Positions 42,902-52,048 are shown, counted from the stretch's first letter. The stretch: DNA of 64,000 bases from Sphingobacterium micropteri (GCF_014692515.1 NZ_JACOIK010000003.1:248001-312000), one strand, 5' to 3'. Notes: a model not told the origin generated them from the letters alone. Made by a program: numbers and translations.

Positions 42902-43996
42902 ATGATATTACAGGGTAGAGTGGGCAAAGCCTTTTTCAGTTTGTTGCGTGCCGGTCTATGGAAACAAGGGGTCGATATGCTGGGATGTTTTCCTTTATCG
43001 GAAGAGGAATGGCAGGCCTTGTACCGTATCGCACGTCAACAAACGGTAGAGGGTATCGTGTTTGACGGCATACAAAGCTTGGAACCGACGCTTTTACCCC
43101 CAAGGAAATTATTGCTGCTATGGCTCGTAAGGGTTGAAAAGCTGGAACAAAGGAATCGTCGAATGAACACTGTATTGGCAGAACAGGCGTTGTTCTTTGA
43201 CAGTTGTGGCATCAAACCCGTGCTGTTAAAAGGGCAGGGGATAGCAGCTGGATATGCGGAACCGTTGCGTCGGGTATGTGGAGACATTGACTGGTATTTT
43301 TCGAACAAGGAAGACTACCATGAGGCCAACAGGCAGATCAAAGCAAAGGGAATAGGATGGAACAAAATGGCAGGAAAGAGTATTTGGTATAGGTGGAGAA
43401 ATGTAGAGATAGAACACCATCGGAACATTTTTGATATTCACAACCCATTCGTAAGAGGTTACCTGAAAGAATTTGAACAGGAGGAACAGCCGCGACAGCT
43501 TGAACTGGTGGTACAGGAGCAATCGATTATATTGCCCTCGCCGACCGCACAGTTGCTACAGGTAAATGCACATATATTGAAGCACCTTCTTTCATTCGGG
43601 ATAGGCCTGCGGCAACTCTGTGATGCGGCTCGTTTATACAGCGCTTACCATACACAGATTGATGCAGATCGACTTTTGGCGGTCTATGCCAAAATTGGAA
43701 TCTTGAAATGGATTTCCGTATTGCATTGCTTATTGGTTGATTACTTGGGCATGCTGCCGGATGATCTGCCTTTCCGAAGGGATGCCGGACAGGATGCCGA
43801 TTGGATGATGGAAGAAATTTGGGCGGTAGGTAATTTTGGTTTCCATGACGGACGGTATACGGATATACAAAACGGCGGGAAAAGAGTGGATAAAAAGAAG
43901 AGACTTTGGAATAACTTTTTAACGTATCTACCGTATGCACCGATGGAGGCGGTCAGCTTTCCTTTTACACATTTATTTTCAAGAATATCTGGATAG
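42902..43996 (+). CDS. Family-5 nucleotidyltransferase (NTP_transf_5-like)
   Basis: The 364-residue protein shows the NTP_transf_5 layout: CGIKPVLLKGQGIAAGYAEP, then RRVCGDIDWYFSNKEDYHEA, with the DxD in GDIDW. It continues with EIEHHRNIFDIHNPFVRGYL and LLQVNAHILKHLLSFGIGLR plus QLCDAARLY. Family members are common in ribosomal-peptide and surface-glycan clusters. Their substrate is mostly unknown; nucleotidylation of a peptide or small molecule is plausible. It follows the PqqD gene by 2 bases and its stop directly abuts the ABC exporter start. Confidence 0.85.
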   Translation: MILQGRVGKAFFSLLRAGLWKQGVDMLGCFPLSEEEWQALYRIARQQTVEGIVFDGIQSLEPTLLPPRKLLLLWLVRVEKLEQRNRRMNTVLAEQALFFDSCGIKPVLLKGQGIAAGYAEPLRRVCGDIDWYFSNKEDYHEANRQIKAKGIGWNKMAGKSIWYRWRNVEIEHHRNIFDIHNPFVRGYLKEFEQEEQPRQLELVVQEQSIILPSPTAQLLQVNAHILKHLLSFGIGLRQLCDAARLYSAYHTQIDADRLLAVYAKIGILKWISVLHCLLVDYLGMLPDDLPFRRDAGQDADWMMEEIWAVGNFGFHDGRYTDIQNGGKRVDKKKRLWNNFLTYLPYAPMEAVSFPFTHLFSRISG

Positions 43997-45622
43997 ATGA
44001 TAGACACTGGATTGACATATCAATTAAAATGGACATGGAAATTGACAAAAGGCCATCGTGTATCGCTACTGTCGTATTTTGTCTTGGAATGTATAGCGAT
44101 CGTCTTGTCGCTGGTGTTTGTGCTGTGGTCAAAACGAGCGATTGATATTGCGGTAGAAGATACCCGTGATGCCTTGCAATATGCCCTCGTGATCAGTATC
44201 GTTGCGATAACGGCAGGACTGTTGTTGAGAACCTATGCTGGTTGGATAAATGAGCGTACGCGGATGAGGTTATTGCAGCAGCTTCAAAACAGTGTTATTG
44301 CGGCGCAGATGTTGTCCACGTGGGAATACGTCAAACGTTGGCATACAGGCGATATTCAGGTACGTATCCATAACGATTGTCGGGAGATTGTGCAGATGAT
44401 CGGACTAACGGCACTTTCCAGCTTGCTTACGTTTATCCGCCTACTGGCCTCTTTTGGTTTTTTGTGGATGATGGATCCGATGCTGGCGTTGTTGATTATC
44501 GCTGTTACCCCACTTTTCTTGTTTTCCAAGTTATATTTTAAACGACTTCGGCGGATGAACCGCGAACTGAAAACGGCTGAAAGCAATCTGGGAAATATTG
44601 TGCAGGAAAATCTACGTCTTCGTATGGTGATCCGGGCACTGGGCCTGCAAGAAAATCGATGGAATAAGGTCGTTGGAAGCCAGGAGACGATCTTCTATTT
44701 GAAAAATAAACTGCTGAATTTTTCGACGGCCTCGCGCGGGATTATGAAATTGACCGTCAATATCGGCTTTTTGCTGACTTTCGTCTGGGGGATATACCGT
44801 TTGCACAACGGAGAGATATCATTCGGCACCATGACAGCTTTCCTGCAACTTGTAGGCAGGATTCAATCACCTATGTTATCGCTATTGGGATTTGTGCCTG
44901 CATTTATTCCTTTCCGTACCGCATTGGAACGTGTACAGGCGACCTTATCAGTTACGCAGGAAAAGTTATTGGAGGCGGAGCATATTGAATTTCCGCAAGC
45001 TATCCAGTTCGAGCAGGTTTATTTTCGTTACGAAGATGCACCGGTGATTGAACGTATTAACGCCGAATTACAGAAAGGAAAACCGACAGCGATTGTCGGT
45101 TCGAGTGGGAAAGGAAAGACAACCCTCGTCCGTTTAGTACTGGGTTTAATCCAACCGAATGCAGGCGATATATGGATACAAACAGGAGGGGAGCGCAGAC
45201 GCCTCTCCGGTAAGCATCGGGGCAATATCGCCTATGTTCCTCAAGGGGACAAGTTATTCAGCGGAACAATCCGCGAAAATTTAATACCGGATGGTAAACT
45301 GACTAGGGAAAGTAGATTGGATGAAGCACTTTATCTGGCTTGTGCAGAATTTATTTATGACCTGCCGCAGGGTATAGATACCGTTATCGGTGAGTCTGGA
45401 TATGGCCTGTCGGAAGGTCAGGCACAGCGAATTGCGATTGCACGTGCCTGTATGCGCGACTGCCCAATTTGGCTTTTTGACGAAATAACATCGGCCTTGG
45501 ATACGGATACGGCTATGCTGCTCATGCAGCGATTGATTGCCGCGGGGAAAGACAAGATAGTTGTATTTGTGACGCATGATTTAAAATTGGCAGAGGCCTG
45601 TGATCAAACCATTTACATATAA
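43997..45622 (+). CDS. ABC exporter with fused membrane and ATPase domains
   Basis: This 541-residue half-exporter has six membrane segments in residues 20-330 and an ATPase domain with Walker A GSSGKGKTT (about 368-376), signature LSEGQAQRIAIARA and Walker B CPIWLFDEITSALD. There is no N-terminal C39 peptidase domain. It should work as a dimer, moving a peptide or lipid-linked product out of the cell. The previous gene stops on the base before its ATG. It lies within the peptide-modification-like cassette rather than next to the Wza/Wzc export genes, so a peptide is a plausible cargo. Confidence 0.93.
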   Translation: MIDTGLTYQLKWTWKLTKGHRVSLLSYFVLECIAIVLSLVFVLWSKRAIDIAVEDTRDALQYALVISIVAITAGLLLRTYAGWINERTRMRLLQQLQNSVIAAQMLSTWEYVKRWHTGDIQVRIHNDCREIVQMIGLTALSSLLTFIRLLASFGFLWMMDPMLALLIIAVTPLFLFSKLYFKRLRRMNRELKTAESNLGNIVQENLRLRMVIRALGLQENRWNKVVGSQETIFYLKNKLLNFSTASRGIMKLTVNIGFLLTFVWGIYRLHNGEISFGTMTAFLQLVGRIQSPMLSLLGFVPAFIPFRTALERVQATLSVTQEKLLEAEHIEFPQAIQFEQVYFRYEDAPVIERINAELQKGKPTAIVGSSGKGKTTLVRLVLGLIQPNAGDIWIQTGGERRRLSGKHRGNIAYVPQGDKLFSGTIRENLIPDGKLTRESRLDEALYLACAEFIYDLPQGIDTVIGESGYGLSEGQAQRIAIARACMRDCPIWLFDEITSALDTDTAMLLMQRLIAAGKDKIVVFVTHDLKLAEACDQTIYI

Positions 45623-45636
45623 TAGGAATTGCCGCT

Positions 45637-46569
45637 ATGAAAGAGGAAATACGAGATACATATAGGAGCATGCAAAACAGCACAACCTGCTTTCGAATAG
45701 CGGAACATGTAGTCGCTTTGACGCATCCTCCAGAGATTGCCTTATCCGATTGGCTTCCTTCTTTTAAGGATTTTGTGATAGACTGTTCTCAAGATTTACC
45801 TACTGTTAAGGTTGCGTTTGTCTATGGAAAGGCTTCGGAAGTGGAGGACAGTAGGTTATTGAGTGATGCTTCTCCGATATGGATAGATCGTTTTTGGCTG
45901 GAGGAATCAGCTGATGCTTACTGCTGCACGATAAAAAGCGAGGACGGCTGTTGTTCCTGGGAGATGTTGAGCAGCAAAGATTTTCGATACGCCAGAATCT
46001 TTGCTTCCGGGCGGCATCCGGAGGAATCGTCTATCCTAAACTGGATGTTGATGGTGACTTATGGACAAGCCGTACTATCTTTCAGTACGATTCTGCTACA
46101 CGCTTCCGTAATAGAGCAGGACGGGCAGGGATACGCTTTTTTGGGAAAGAGTGGCACAGGGAAGAGTACGCATAGTCGCTTATGGTTGACTCATATTCCA
46201 AACGCTGCGCTATTGAATGACGATAATCCCGCCATTAGGATGGAACAAGATGGAACAGTCATGATATATGGCACACCGTGGAGTGGGAAAACGCCCTGCT
46301 ATAAGAATCAGGGGGTTCCCTTGAAAGGGCTGGTGAGACTAAAGCAAGGACCGGTAAATGAATGGAAAAGTGTACGTGGGGCAGAAGCCCTCATGACGAT
46401 CTTACCGAGTTGTACCGCCATCCGTTGGAATCGGCAGCTGTATAATGGCATGGTCAATCACTTGGAAAAGGTTGTGGCAAACGTACGCATAGGGCAGCTG
46501 ACCTGTTTGCCGGATCGTGCGGCAGCACAATTATGCTATCAGAAATTAACACATCATAAAAATAAATAG
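45637..46569 (+). CDS. HPr-kinase/PEP-carboxykinase-like protein
   Basis: The 310-residue protein has a variable N-terminal half, then the kinase core with Walker A GKSGTGKSTHSRLWL (Gly170 to Thr178), LLNDDNPAIRMEQDG and the GTPWSGKTPCYKNQGVPLKG block. These are typical of HprK-like kinases in ribosomal-peptide clusters, where paeninodin-type lasso peptides are phosphorylated on a Ser. It should phosphorylate a peptide or small molecule. True HPr kinase is unlikely because there is no HPr gene nearby and the N-terminal domain differs. It lies 14 bases after the exporter and just before the Wza gene. Confidence 0.85.
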   Translation: MKEEIRDTYRSMQNSTTCFRIAEHVVALTHPPEIALSDWLPSFKDFVIDCSQDLPTVKVAFVYGKASEVEDSRLLSDASPIWIDRFWLEESADAYCCTIKSEDGCCSWEMLSSKDFRYARIFASGRHPEESSILNWMLMVTYGQAVLSFSTILLHASVIEQDGQGYAFLGKSGTGKSTHSRLWLTHIPNAALLNDDNPAIRMEQDGTVMIYGTPWSGKTPCYKNQGVPLKGLVRLKQGPVNEWKSVRGAEALMTILPSCTAIRWNRQLYNGMVNHLEKVVANVRIGQLTCLPDRAAAQLCYQKLTHHKNK

Positions 46570-46573
46570 AAAA

Positions 46574-47368
46574 ATGAACAAAGTTACTTTATTAACATGG
46601 CTATTAGGCTTAGTACTGTTAAATGGTTGCATCGTACCTAAAAAAGTGGTATATGTACAAGATATGGTGCCGGATACGGCCTATCTTGCTATGGAAATAC
46701 CATTGTTAAGGTTGCAAAAGAACGATCGTATCCAGATTGTAGTGAGCGCCGGTGCACCAGAACTTGCAGCACCGTTCAATGGCGGTGTGGGCAATTATAG
46801 GGTAGGAGACGATGGCAACGTATCGACGGTAGTAGATCGTTCCAGTTCGACATCGGGCTATACCATCGACCAAGATGGAAATATTGATTTTCCTATTCTT
46901 GGCAAAATGCGTATAGAAGGATTGACGTTGGAAGACGTGCGGGAAAAGGTGCGCAGTGCGTTGATCGCCAAAGAATATATCAATAACCCAACCGTGAAAG
47001 TGGATCTGTTAAATTTAAAAGTAACGGTTATGGGAGCCGTTACACGTCAGACAGTACTCGATGTGCCCGAAGCACGGATCACATTATTAGAAGCCGTTAC
47101 ACAAGCAGGGGGATTGTCTAATATTGCTAACCCCCAGGCAATTGTTGTGATTCGGGAACAAGACGGCGTACGGAAGAAAATTGTACACGACATAGAGGCA
47201 GCATCTATTTTTGACTCACCCGCCTATTACCTACAACAGAATGATATCGTATATGTAGAACCCAAAATGGCAGAGGCTACGCCGCGTGATCAACGTAACA
47301 GGCAATTTTGGACTATGGCTGTGGGGGTAACGGGGTTGGTGCTGTCAACATTGATTTTATTAAAATAA
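46574..47368 (+). CDS. Wza-like outer-membrane polysaccharide export lipoprotein
   Basis: The 264-residue protein has a lipoprotein signal with Cys19 (LVLLNG|CIVPKK). It carries the export domain (LRLQKNDRIQIVVSAGAPEL, YTIDQDGNIDFPILGKMRI, TLEDVREKVRSALIAKEYIN) followed by a SLBB-type domain (VTVMGAVTRQTVLDVPEARI, TLLEAVTQAGGLSNI). It ends in a C-terminal hydrophobic helix (MAVGVTGLVLSTLILLK). Wza-like proteins form the outer-membrane channel for exopolysaccharide. The next gene encodes its Wzc partner 12 bases downstream. Confidence 0.93.
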   Translation: MNKVTLLTWLLGLVLLNGCIVPKKVVYVQDMVPDTAYLAMEIPLLRLQKNDRIQIVVSAGAPELAAPFNGGVGNYRVGDDGNVSTVVDRSSSTSGYTIDQDGNIDFPILGKMRIEGLTLEDVREKVRSALIAKEYINNPTVKVDLLNLKVTVMGAVTRQTVLDVPEARITLLEAVTQAGGLSNIANPQAIVVIREQDGVRKKIVHDIEAASIFDSPAYYLQQNDIVYVEPKMAEATPRDQRNRQFWTMAVGVTGLVLSTLILLK

Positions 47369-47380
47369 ATAAAAAGAAAA

Positions 47381-49771
47381 ATGCGTATTAATCAATATAA
47401 TAGTGGTATAGCCGCCGACGGAAAAAAAGAGCAATCGATCAATGTGCTTGATATCATTAAATACCTGTTTTTTCAATGGAAATGGTTCACTTTATCCATT
47501 CTGTTGTTTGGTGCATTTTATTATTATCAGTACAGTAAATCTCCTTTTATTTACCGTAGCATAGAAACGGTGATGATCAAGACGCCAATCAATACGCCGG
47601 TCACGGCACGTCTTACGCGGACAAACGCCGTTACTGCAGTGAGTGTGAAAAGTGAGATTTTACAACTTCGTTCTAAGGAATTGATGCAGAATACGATAGA
47701 GCGTATAGGTGCGGAAACGAACTATTTGCAACGTGTTGGGCTGCGTTACAATGAGTTATACAAAGCCAGTCCAGTGAACGTTATGCTCGCCGGAAAATCG
47801 GAGAATATCGGATATGACATCCTGGTAACGCCATTGGATGCCGATCATGTACGGGTACGAAAAAAGAACAGCGAAACTGAAGACGAAGAAGTCAAAGTTC
47901 CCCTCCATAAAGAGACGAAAACATCGTTCGGTTTGCTAACGATAAAACCGACACCATTCTACAATGAAACTTCATATGGTAGAAGTATTCGCGTGGTCAA
48001 GCGACCGATATCTGCGGTGGTAAGTTACTTCCTGTCAAATCTGAACATCAGTCAAATGGATGATGATGCTTCATTGCTACAGATAGCACTTGAGGATACG
48101 AATCCGCAACGTGCGGCGGCATTGATTACGGAATTGATAGCCGTATACAACGAAATCGCCTTGCAGGATAAGAATCAGATAGCGGTGAATACAGAGGAGT
48201 TTATACGCGATCGTTTAGCAATTATAGAGAGTGAGTTGGGTTCGGTTGAGTCGGATATTGAACGCTTGCGGACGGCTAATCAGGGCGTGGATGTGCAAAC
48301 AGCAGGACAGATGTATTTGTCGGACACCCGTCAGTTCCAATCAGAGCGAACCAAGATAGAAACGGATATCAACTTAGCGAACATGATGCGCGAATATCTC
48401 ACAGCCAGTGGAGGGCAATATGAGTTGATGCCGAATAATACCGGACTGGTTGATGGAAGCGTGGAAAGCCAAATTGGGGAATATAACGCTATGTTATTGC
48501 GCCGAAACCGTTTGGTTGAAGGAAGTAGTACGGCGAATCCGGTCGTAGCAGATTTAGATAGAAATCTGGCATCTATGCGGGACAATATTTATGAAGCGGT
48601 GAACAACACCTTGAGGGGGCTGGACATCAAGATGAACAACGTGTTGAAGGAGGAACAATCTGCTAGAGGCAAAGTAATGCAGGTACCTAGAAAGCAACGC
48701 ATGATGCTTTCGGTAGAACGACAGCAGAAAGTCAAGGAAGAATTGTATCTATATTTGCTTAATAAGAGGGAAGAAAACGCCATCAATCAAGCTATGACGG
48801 ATGAAAGTATTCGGATTGTTGATGCTGCGACCCGCTCAACGGCATCTATTTACCCTAGTAAATTCCGCAAAGTAGGCACGGGGGTGGCTATTGGGGTAGT
48901 CCTTCCCGCAGTAATTTTATTGTTGACACTGATGTTGGATACGAAAGTCCGTAGCCGCCGGGATATTGAAGAAGCTGTGTCTGTACCATTTTTGGGAGAG
49001 ATACCACTATCTGATCGGAAAACAAATAGTAAAACGAATATCTTAGTGTCAGAAACCGGGCGGGATCCGCTTACAGAGACCTTTCGGATTTTGCGGACGA
49101 ATATCAACTTTATGTCGCGGGATGGCAAAGAGGTACAGGTGATCACATTGACCTCTTTCGGTATCGGTGTGGGGAAAACGTTTACGTCTTTGAATCTTGC
49201 AACGACCTTGTCTTATCTGGGGAAAAAGGTTGCGGTAGTAGATTTAGACTTGCGCAAAGGATCATTGACAAGTAGAGTAGGACTTGATGGCAAAAAGGGT
49301 GTAAGTCACTATTTGGCTAATCCTACCATACAGATAAAAGATATCCAACATATTAGTAATGAAATTCCTAACCTGTATTTCTTCCCAATTGGTGCTATAG
49401 CCCCAAATCCAGTGGAATTGTTACTGAACAGAAGATTAGATGATCTGATTCAGATCTTGCGAGACCAATATGATTATATTATTGTTGATGGTGTGCCGAT
49501 TGGAATCGTTGCTGATGCAGCGGTCGTAGATCGTATTTCGGATTTGACTTTGTTTATGATACGCGTGGGCAAAATGGATCGTCGTCAGTTACCGGATATC
49601 GAGCGGATATATAGAGAGAAAAAGATCAATAACGTTGCTGTTGTATTAAATGGGCTAAAGCTAGGTAGCTCGCGTTATGGCTACGGCACATACGGCTATG
49701 GGGGATATGGTTACGGTTATGGCTACGGTCTGCAGGAAAAGAAAGGATTGGCGAGGTTGTTTAAAAGATAG
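47381..49771 (+). CDS. Wzc-like co-polymerase and tyrosine autokinase
   Basis: The 796-residue inner-membrane protein has two membrane helices (about 30-50 and 505-525) enclosing a periplasmic coiled-coil domain. A cytoplasmic BY-kinase follows with the P-loop SFGIGVGKTFTSLNLA near 590, the Walker A' VAVVDLDLRKG near 616 and the Walker B YIIVDGVP near 700. The C-terminus is a Tyr/Gly tail with eight Tyr residues in about 20 codons, then a basic end (KKGLARLFKR). This is the autophosphorylation tail that governs chain length and export with Wza. A strong terminator follows at 49789, so it is the last gene of the locus. Confidence 0.95.
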   Translation: MRINQYNSGIAADGKKEQSINVLDIIKYLFFQWKWFTLSILLFGAFYYYQYSKSPFIYRSIETVMIKTPINTPVTARLTRTNAVTAVSVKSEILQLRSKELMQNTIERIGAETNYLQRVGLRYNELYKASPVNVMLAGKSENIGYDILVTPLDADHVRVRKKNSETEDEEVKVPLHKETKTSFGLLTIKPTPFYNETSYGRSIRVVKRPISAVVSYFLSNLNISQMDDDASLLQIALEDTNPQRAAALITELIAVYNEIALQDKNQIAVNTEEFIRDRLAIIESELGSVESDIERLRTANQGVDVQTAGQMYLSDTRQFQSERTKIETDINLANMMREYLTASGGQYELMPNNTGLVDGSVESQIGEYNAMLLRRNRLVEGSSTANPVVADLDRNLASMRDNIYEAVNNTLRGLDIKMNNVLKEEQSARGKVMQVPRKQRMMLSVERQQKVKEELYLYLLNKREENAINQAMTDESIRIVDAATRSTASIYPSKFRKVGTGVAIGVVLPAVILLLTLMLDTKVRSRRDIEEAVSVPFLGEIPLSDRKTNSKTNILVSETGRDPLTETFRILRTNINFMSRDGKEVQVITLTSFGIGVGKTFTSLNLATTLSYLGKKVAVVDLDLRKGSLTSRVGLDGKKGVSHYLANPTIQIKDIQHISNEIPNLYFFPIGAIAPNPVELLLNRRLDDLIQILRDQYDYIIVDGVPIGIVADAAVVDRISDLTLFMIRVGKMDRRQLPDIERIYREKKINNVAVVLNGLKLGSSRYGYGTYGYGGYGYGYGYGLQEKKGLARLFKR

Positions 49772-49788
49772 TAAAATGTTCCTGGTTT

Positions 49789-49829
49789 AAAAAGAGTCGT
49801 TACCGTGACAAAAGGTAACGACTCTTTTT
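49789..49829 (+). terminator. Terminator after the exopolysaccharide locus
   Basis: AAAAAGAGTCGTTACC and GGTAACGACTCTTTTT form a perfect 16-base stem around a 9-base loop, with the T-run contained in the right arm. It lies 18 bases after the Wzc stop and is a classic intrinsic terminator, usable in both directions. Confidence 0.9.
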
Positions 49830-50508
49830 GTTGGTCTACTGTCAGCAAATCATCGACAATCGCTTGCAATTTATGGAGGATTAACGGGAAACGGTTTCTG
49901 GGCGCGGACGATTCCGTGATGGTTGTTATTATATCAAAGACAATGGTAGTTAGTTTAATGGCAATCGTCTTTTTTCCAAAGTGTAACGACATTGGGCTAA
50001 CTACATCCAAAGATGGAGTTTGTTCGGTCGCTTTGAAGCCGTATCGGTATGGAATGGAGACAGACACGTATGGAAGTGTTTTGAAGAGGTGTTTCGTAGA
50101 TATAAAGGCGTCTGTCGACGAAAGGATGCAACGTAACATGCTTTTAAAGAAAGGTGAATTTAACTTGAACGCGTTGTTGTTTAAGATAAAGACGCATGGA
50201 GTTGACTTGTTGTTGTTTGAGTTTATTTGTTCTCCGTTTGAATTTGGAACGAAGCCGATCGACTTTACGACTTTTCCGTTATACTTTAGGCTGTCTGCAC
50301 ATGGATTGTCGTCACAAACGAACTAATTCACTAAATATGAGGGTAACATACAAGATTTTCGGGATTTCGTCGGTGGAATTCGGTTTGTCTTTAGAAAAAA
50401 GTCGTGTGAATGCTTAAAAAAATCTGTTGAAGCTGTTAATAATCGCTTTGAATTTGTCGCAAAGGCGTATGAGTTTGATGCCATGTTACGTAGCATTAGC
50501 TAGTAAAT
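49830..50508. other. Stretch without a recognisable gene
   Basis: These 679 bases lie between two terminators. A 173-codon rightward frame (49805-50326) crosses most of it, but it opens with a GTG inside the terminator loop and its product (for example KRCFVDIKASVDERMQRNML) matches nothing I know. A 138-codon leftward frame (49723-50139) runs into the Wzc tail. Neither is convincing. It may be decayed DNA, an unknown small gene, or a non-coding RNA. Confidence 0.4.
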
Positions 50509-50557
50509 AAACGCACCCTCCAAGAGCTTTTGTACCGCTTGGAGGGGTTAGCGTTTT
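50509..50557. terminator. Bidirectional terminator before the outer-membrane barrel gene
   Basis: AAACGC (50509-50514) pairs with GCGTTT (50551-50556), and CCCTCCAAG pairs with CTTGGAGGG inside it, with a small bulge. T residues follow on the plus strand. For the leftward gene ending at 50590 it is downstream and can end its transcript. Confidence 0.8.
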
Positions 50558-50589
50558 ACCTCTTTCTTTGAGTTTTTTATGACGAATGC

Positions 50590-51327
50590 TTAAAACGAAA
50601 AGCCAGTAGATAATTTATAAAAAGAATCTTTCGCTTGTAATCCGTTTTTAACTTCCGGCCCGGCAGATAACCGGACGAAGCTGCCAAACTTGCCTGCATT
50701 GAATTGGACGTAAGGTCCTGCCCATTGGAAATAATCTAATTTACCGCCGATATCATCTTTTGTCCTTTTTAGATGCTCGAAGTGTGCACCAAAAGAGAAC
50801 GCATCACTGACTTTGTAGCCAGCGCTTGCCCAATAGTGCAAATAGGCTAGGGTAGAGCCATCCTCTGGCGCTTTGTCTCGAAGAGGAGCATAGTAACCAG
50901 CGTATATTTCGGCTTCGAATTGTGGAATGTCTACGTTGAAAAAGAGATTAGGTACGATTCCGTCTCCAGCAATTCCACCTAGCTGGCCATCAGCTGCGCC
51001 TTTAGATAATAAGTTCCCGAAAGTGAAACCAAGATTTGGGTTCAAGGTGATCCCCTCGGCTAACTGTAAGTTTACACCACCGCCGAATTCTGTCCAGTTG
51101 CCCCACGCACCGGCGGTACCTGCCCCCCAGAAAATACCGTAGACTGATGCGCTGACTTTATCGGAAAGCTTGTATTCCATGGCTACACTAGGTGCAACAC
51201 CGAAAAACTGATCCGAAGTAACCCCGAAAGAAAAAGTTGTTTCGTTTTCTTGCGCATTTGTAAAAGATACGCTGGCTGTTAGGGCTAAAACTGTAGTTAG
51301 TTTGATGATTTGTTTAATTTTTTTCAT
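50590..51327 (-). CDS. Outer-membrane beta-barrel protein (possible DUF6733 type)
   Basis: The 245-residue protein has a signal peptide (residues 1-25, ending SFTNAQ) followed by alternating hydrophobic strands (FSFGVTSDQFFGVAPSVAM, VSASVYGIFWGAGTAGAWGN, FEAEIYAGYYAPLRDKAPED). It ends in an aromatic strand (FYKLSTGFSF), which fits a small beta-barrel of about 10-12 strands. The exact function is unknown. It is isolated, with terminators before and after, and an inverted repeat (51369-51408) just upstream that may be an operator. Confidence 0.72.
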   Translation of the reverse strand: MKKIKQIIKLTTVLALTASVSFTNAQENETTFSFGVTSDQFFGVAPSVAMEYKLSDKVSASVYGIFWGAGTAGAWGNWTEFGGGVNLQLAEGITLNPNLGFTFGNLLSKGAADGQLGGIAGDGIVPNLFFNVDIPQFEAEIYAGYYAPLRDKAPEDGSTLAYLHYWASAGYKVSDAFSFGAHFEHLKRTKDDIGGKLDYFQWAGPYVQFNAGKFGSFVRLSAGPEVKNGLQAKDSFYKLSTGFSF

Positions 51328-51368
51328 AAAAAATGGGTTGTTTTGTTTTTATAAGTGTAATTATGTTC

Positions 51369-51408
51369 ACAAAACTATGTAAATATTTTAAAATTACAAT
51401 AGTTTTGT
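51369..51408. promoter_or_regulatory. Inverted repeat upstream of the outer-membrane barrel gene
   Basis: ACAAAACTAT (51369-51378) and ATAGTTTTGT (51399-51408) are perfect inverted copies separated by 20 bases. The pair lies between the recX stop and the start of the outer-membrane barrel gene. It is a candidate operator for a dimeric regulator or a terminator for recX; no T-run supports the latter clearly. Confidence 0.45.
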
Positions 51409-51442
51409 AATAAAAAATGTAAAACAACCTGTATTTTATGTA

Positions 51443-51931
51443 TTAATTGTTTTGTTTTTGGTTTATTTTTTCAAAAATTATATCTGATTCAAATCCTTTT
51501 GATTGTAAATAGGTGTATAATTTTGTTTTTTCATTAAATGTTATGGTTGATTTTAATGATTTTGTTCTCTTTTCTATTATTTCATCTATTTTTTTGTCGT
51601 ATTCATCCATATCTATGCTTTTTAGTGCAAGTCGGATGAGCGGTTCAGATACTTTTTTTAATTTCAAGTGTTGTTTTATTTTAATTTTCCCCCAGCCTTT
51701 CATACGGAATCTACCCAAAGTGTATGCTTTTGCAAATCGTTCTTCGTTGAGAAAATTTTCTTCGATAAGCTGGGCGATAATATTTTCTACGGTTTCATGA
51801 TTAAGTCCCCATTCATATAATTTGTTTCGTACTTCTTGCTGGGCTCTTTCTTGATAAGCACAGTAACTTTCCGCTTTTCTTTTTGCTTCCAGAGGAGTTG
51901 ACACCTTTCTTGGTTTCTTAGATTCTTCCAT
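51443..51931 (-). CDS. recX: RecX regulatory protein
   Basis: RecX is a small protein that limits RecA filaments during recombination. The 162-residue product is nearly all helical and shows the repeats ALNHETVENIIAQLIEENFL, NEERFAKAYTLGRFRMKGWG and KIKIKQHLKLKKVSEPLIRL typical of the family. A basic N-terminus (KKPRKVSTPLEAKRKAESYC) precedes them. recA is not visible in this window. The AT content is higher than in neighbouring genes, which is common for small genes in this group. Confidence 0.88.
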   Translation of the reverse strand: MEESKKPRKVSTPLEAKRKAESYCAYQERAQQEVRNKLYEWGLNHETVENIIAQLIEENFLNEERFAKAYTLGRFRMKGWGKIKIKQHLKLKKVSEPLIRLALKSIDMDEYDKKIDEIIEKRTKSLKSTITFNEKTKLYTYLQSKGFESDIIFEKINQKQNN

Positions 51932-52048
51932 AACACAAACCTAAATAAAATGCCTATTATTCATGAATACCTCGTAAAACAAAATACGATGCGTAATTCA
52001 TTTTTAGTTGTTGAAAATATTGATGAAATTTGTTCTTTGCGATTTATC

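Noticed and set aside
45637..46569. True HPr kinase of sugar regulation
   Set aside because: The N-terminal domain differs, no HPr gene is nearby, and the cassette context fits HprK-like kinases of peptide clusters.
49723..50139. 138-codon leftward frame overlapping the Wzc tail and terminator
   Set aside because: It is antisense to a real gene and to a strong terminator, and encodes no recognisable protein.
49805..50326. 173-codon rightward frame after the Wzc terminator
   Set aside because: It opens with a GTG inside the terminator loop, and its product matches no known domain. The same region has a competing leftward frame.
51950..52048. Upstream in-frame start for murF-alr
   Set aside because: The 33 extra residues are not part of the MurF fold and run into the recX upstream region.
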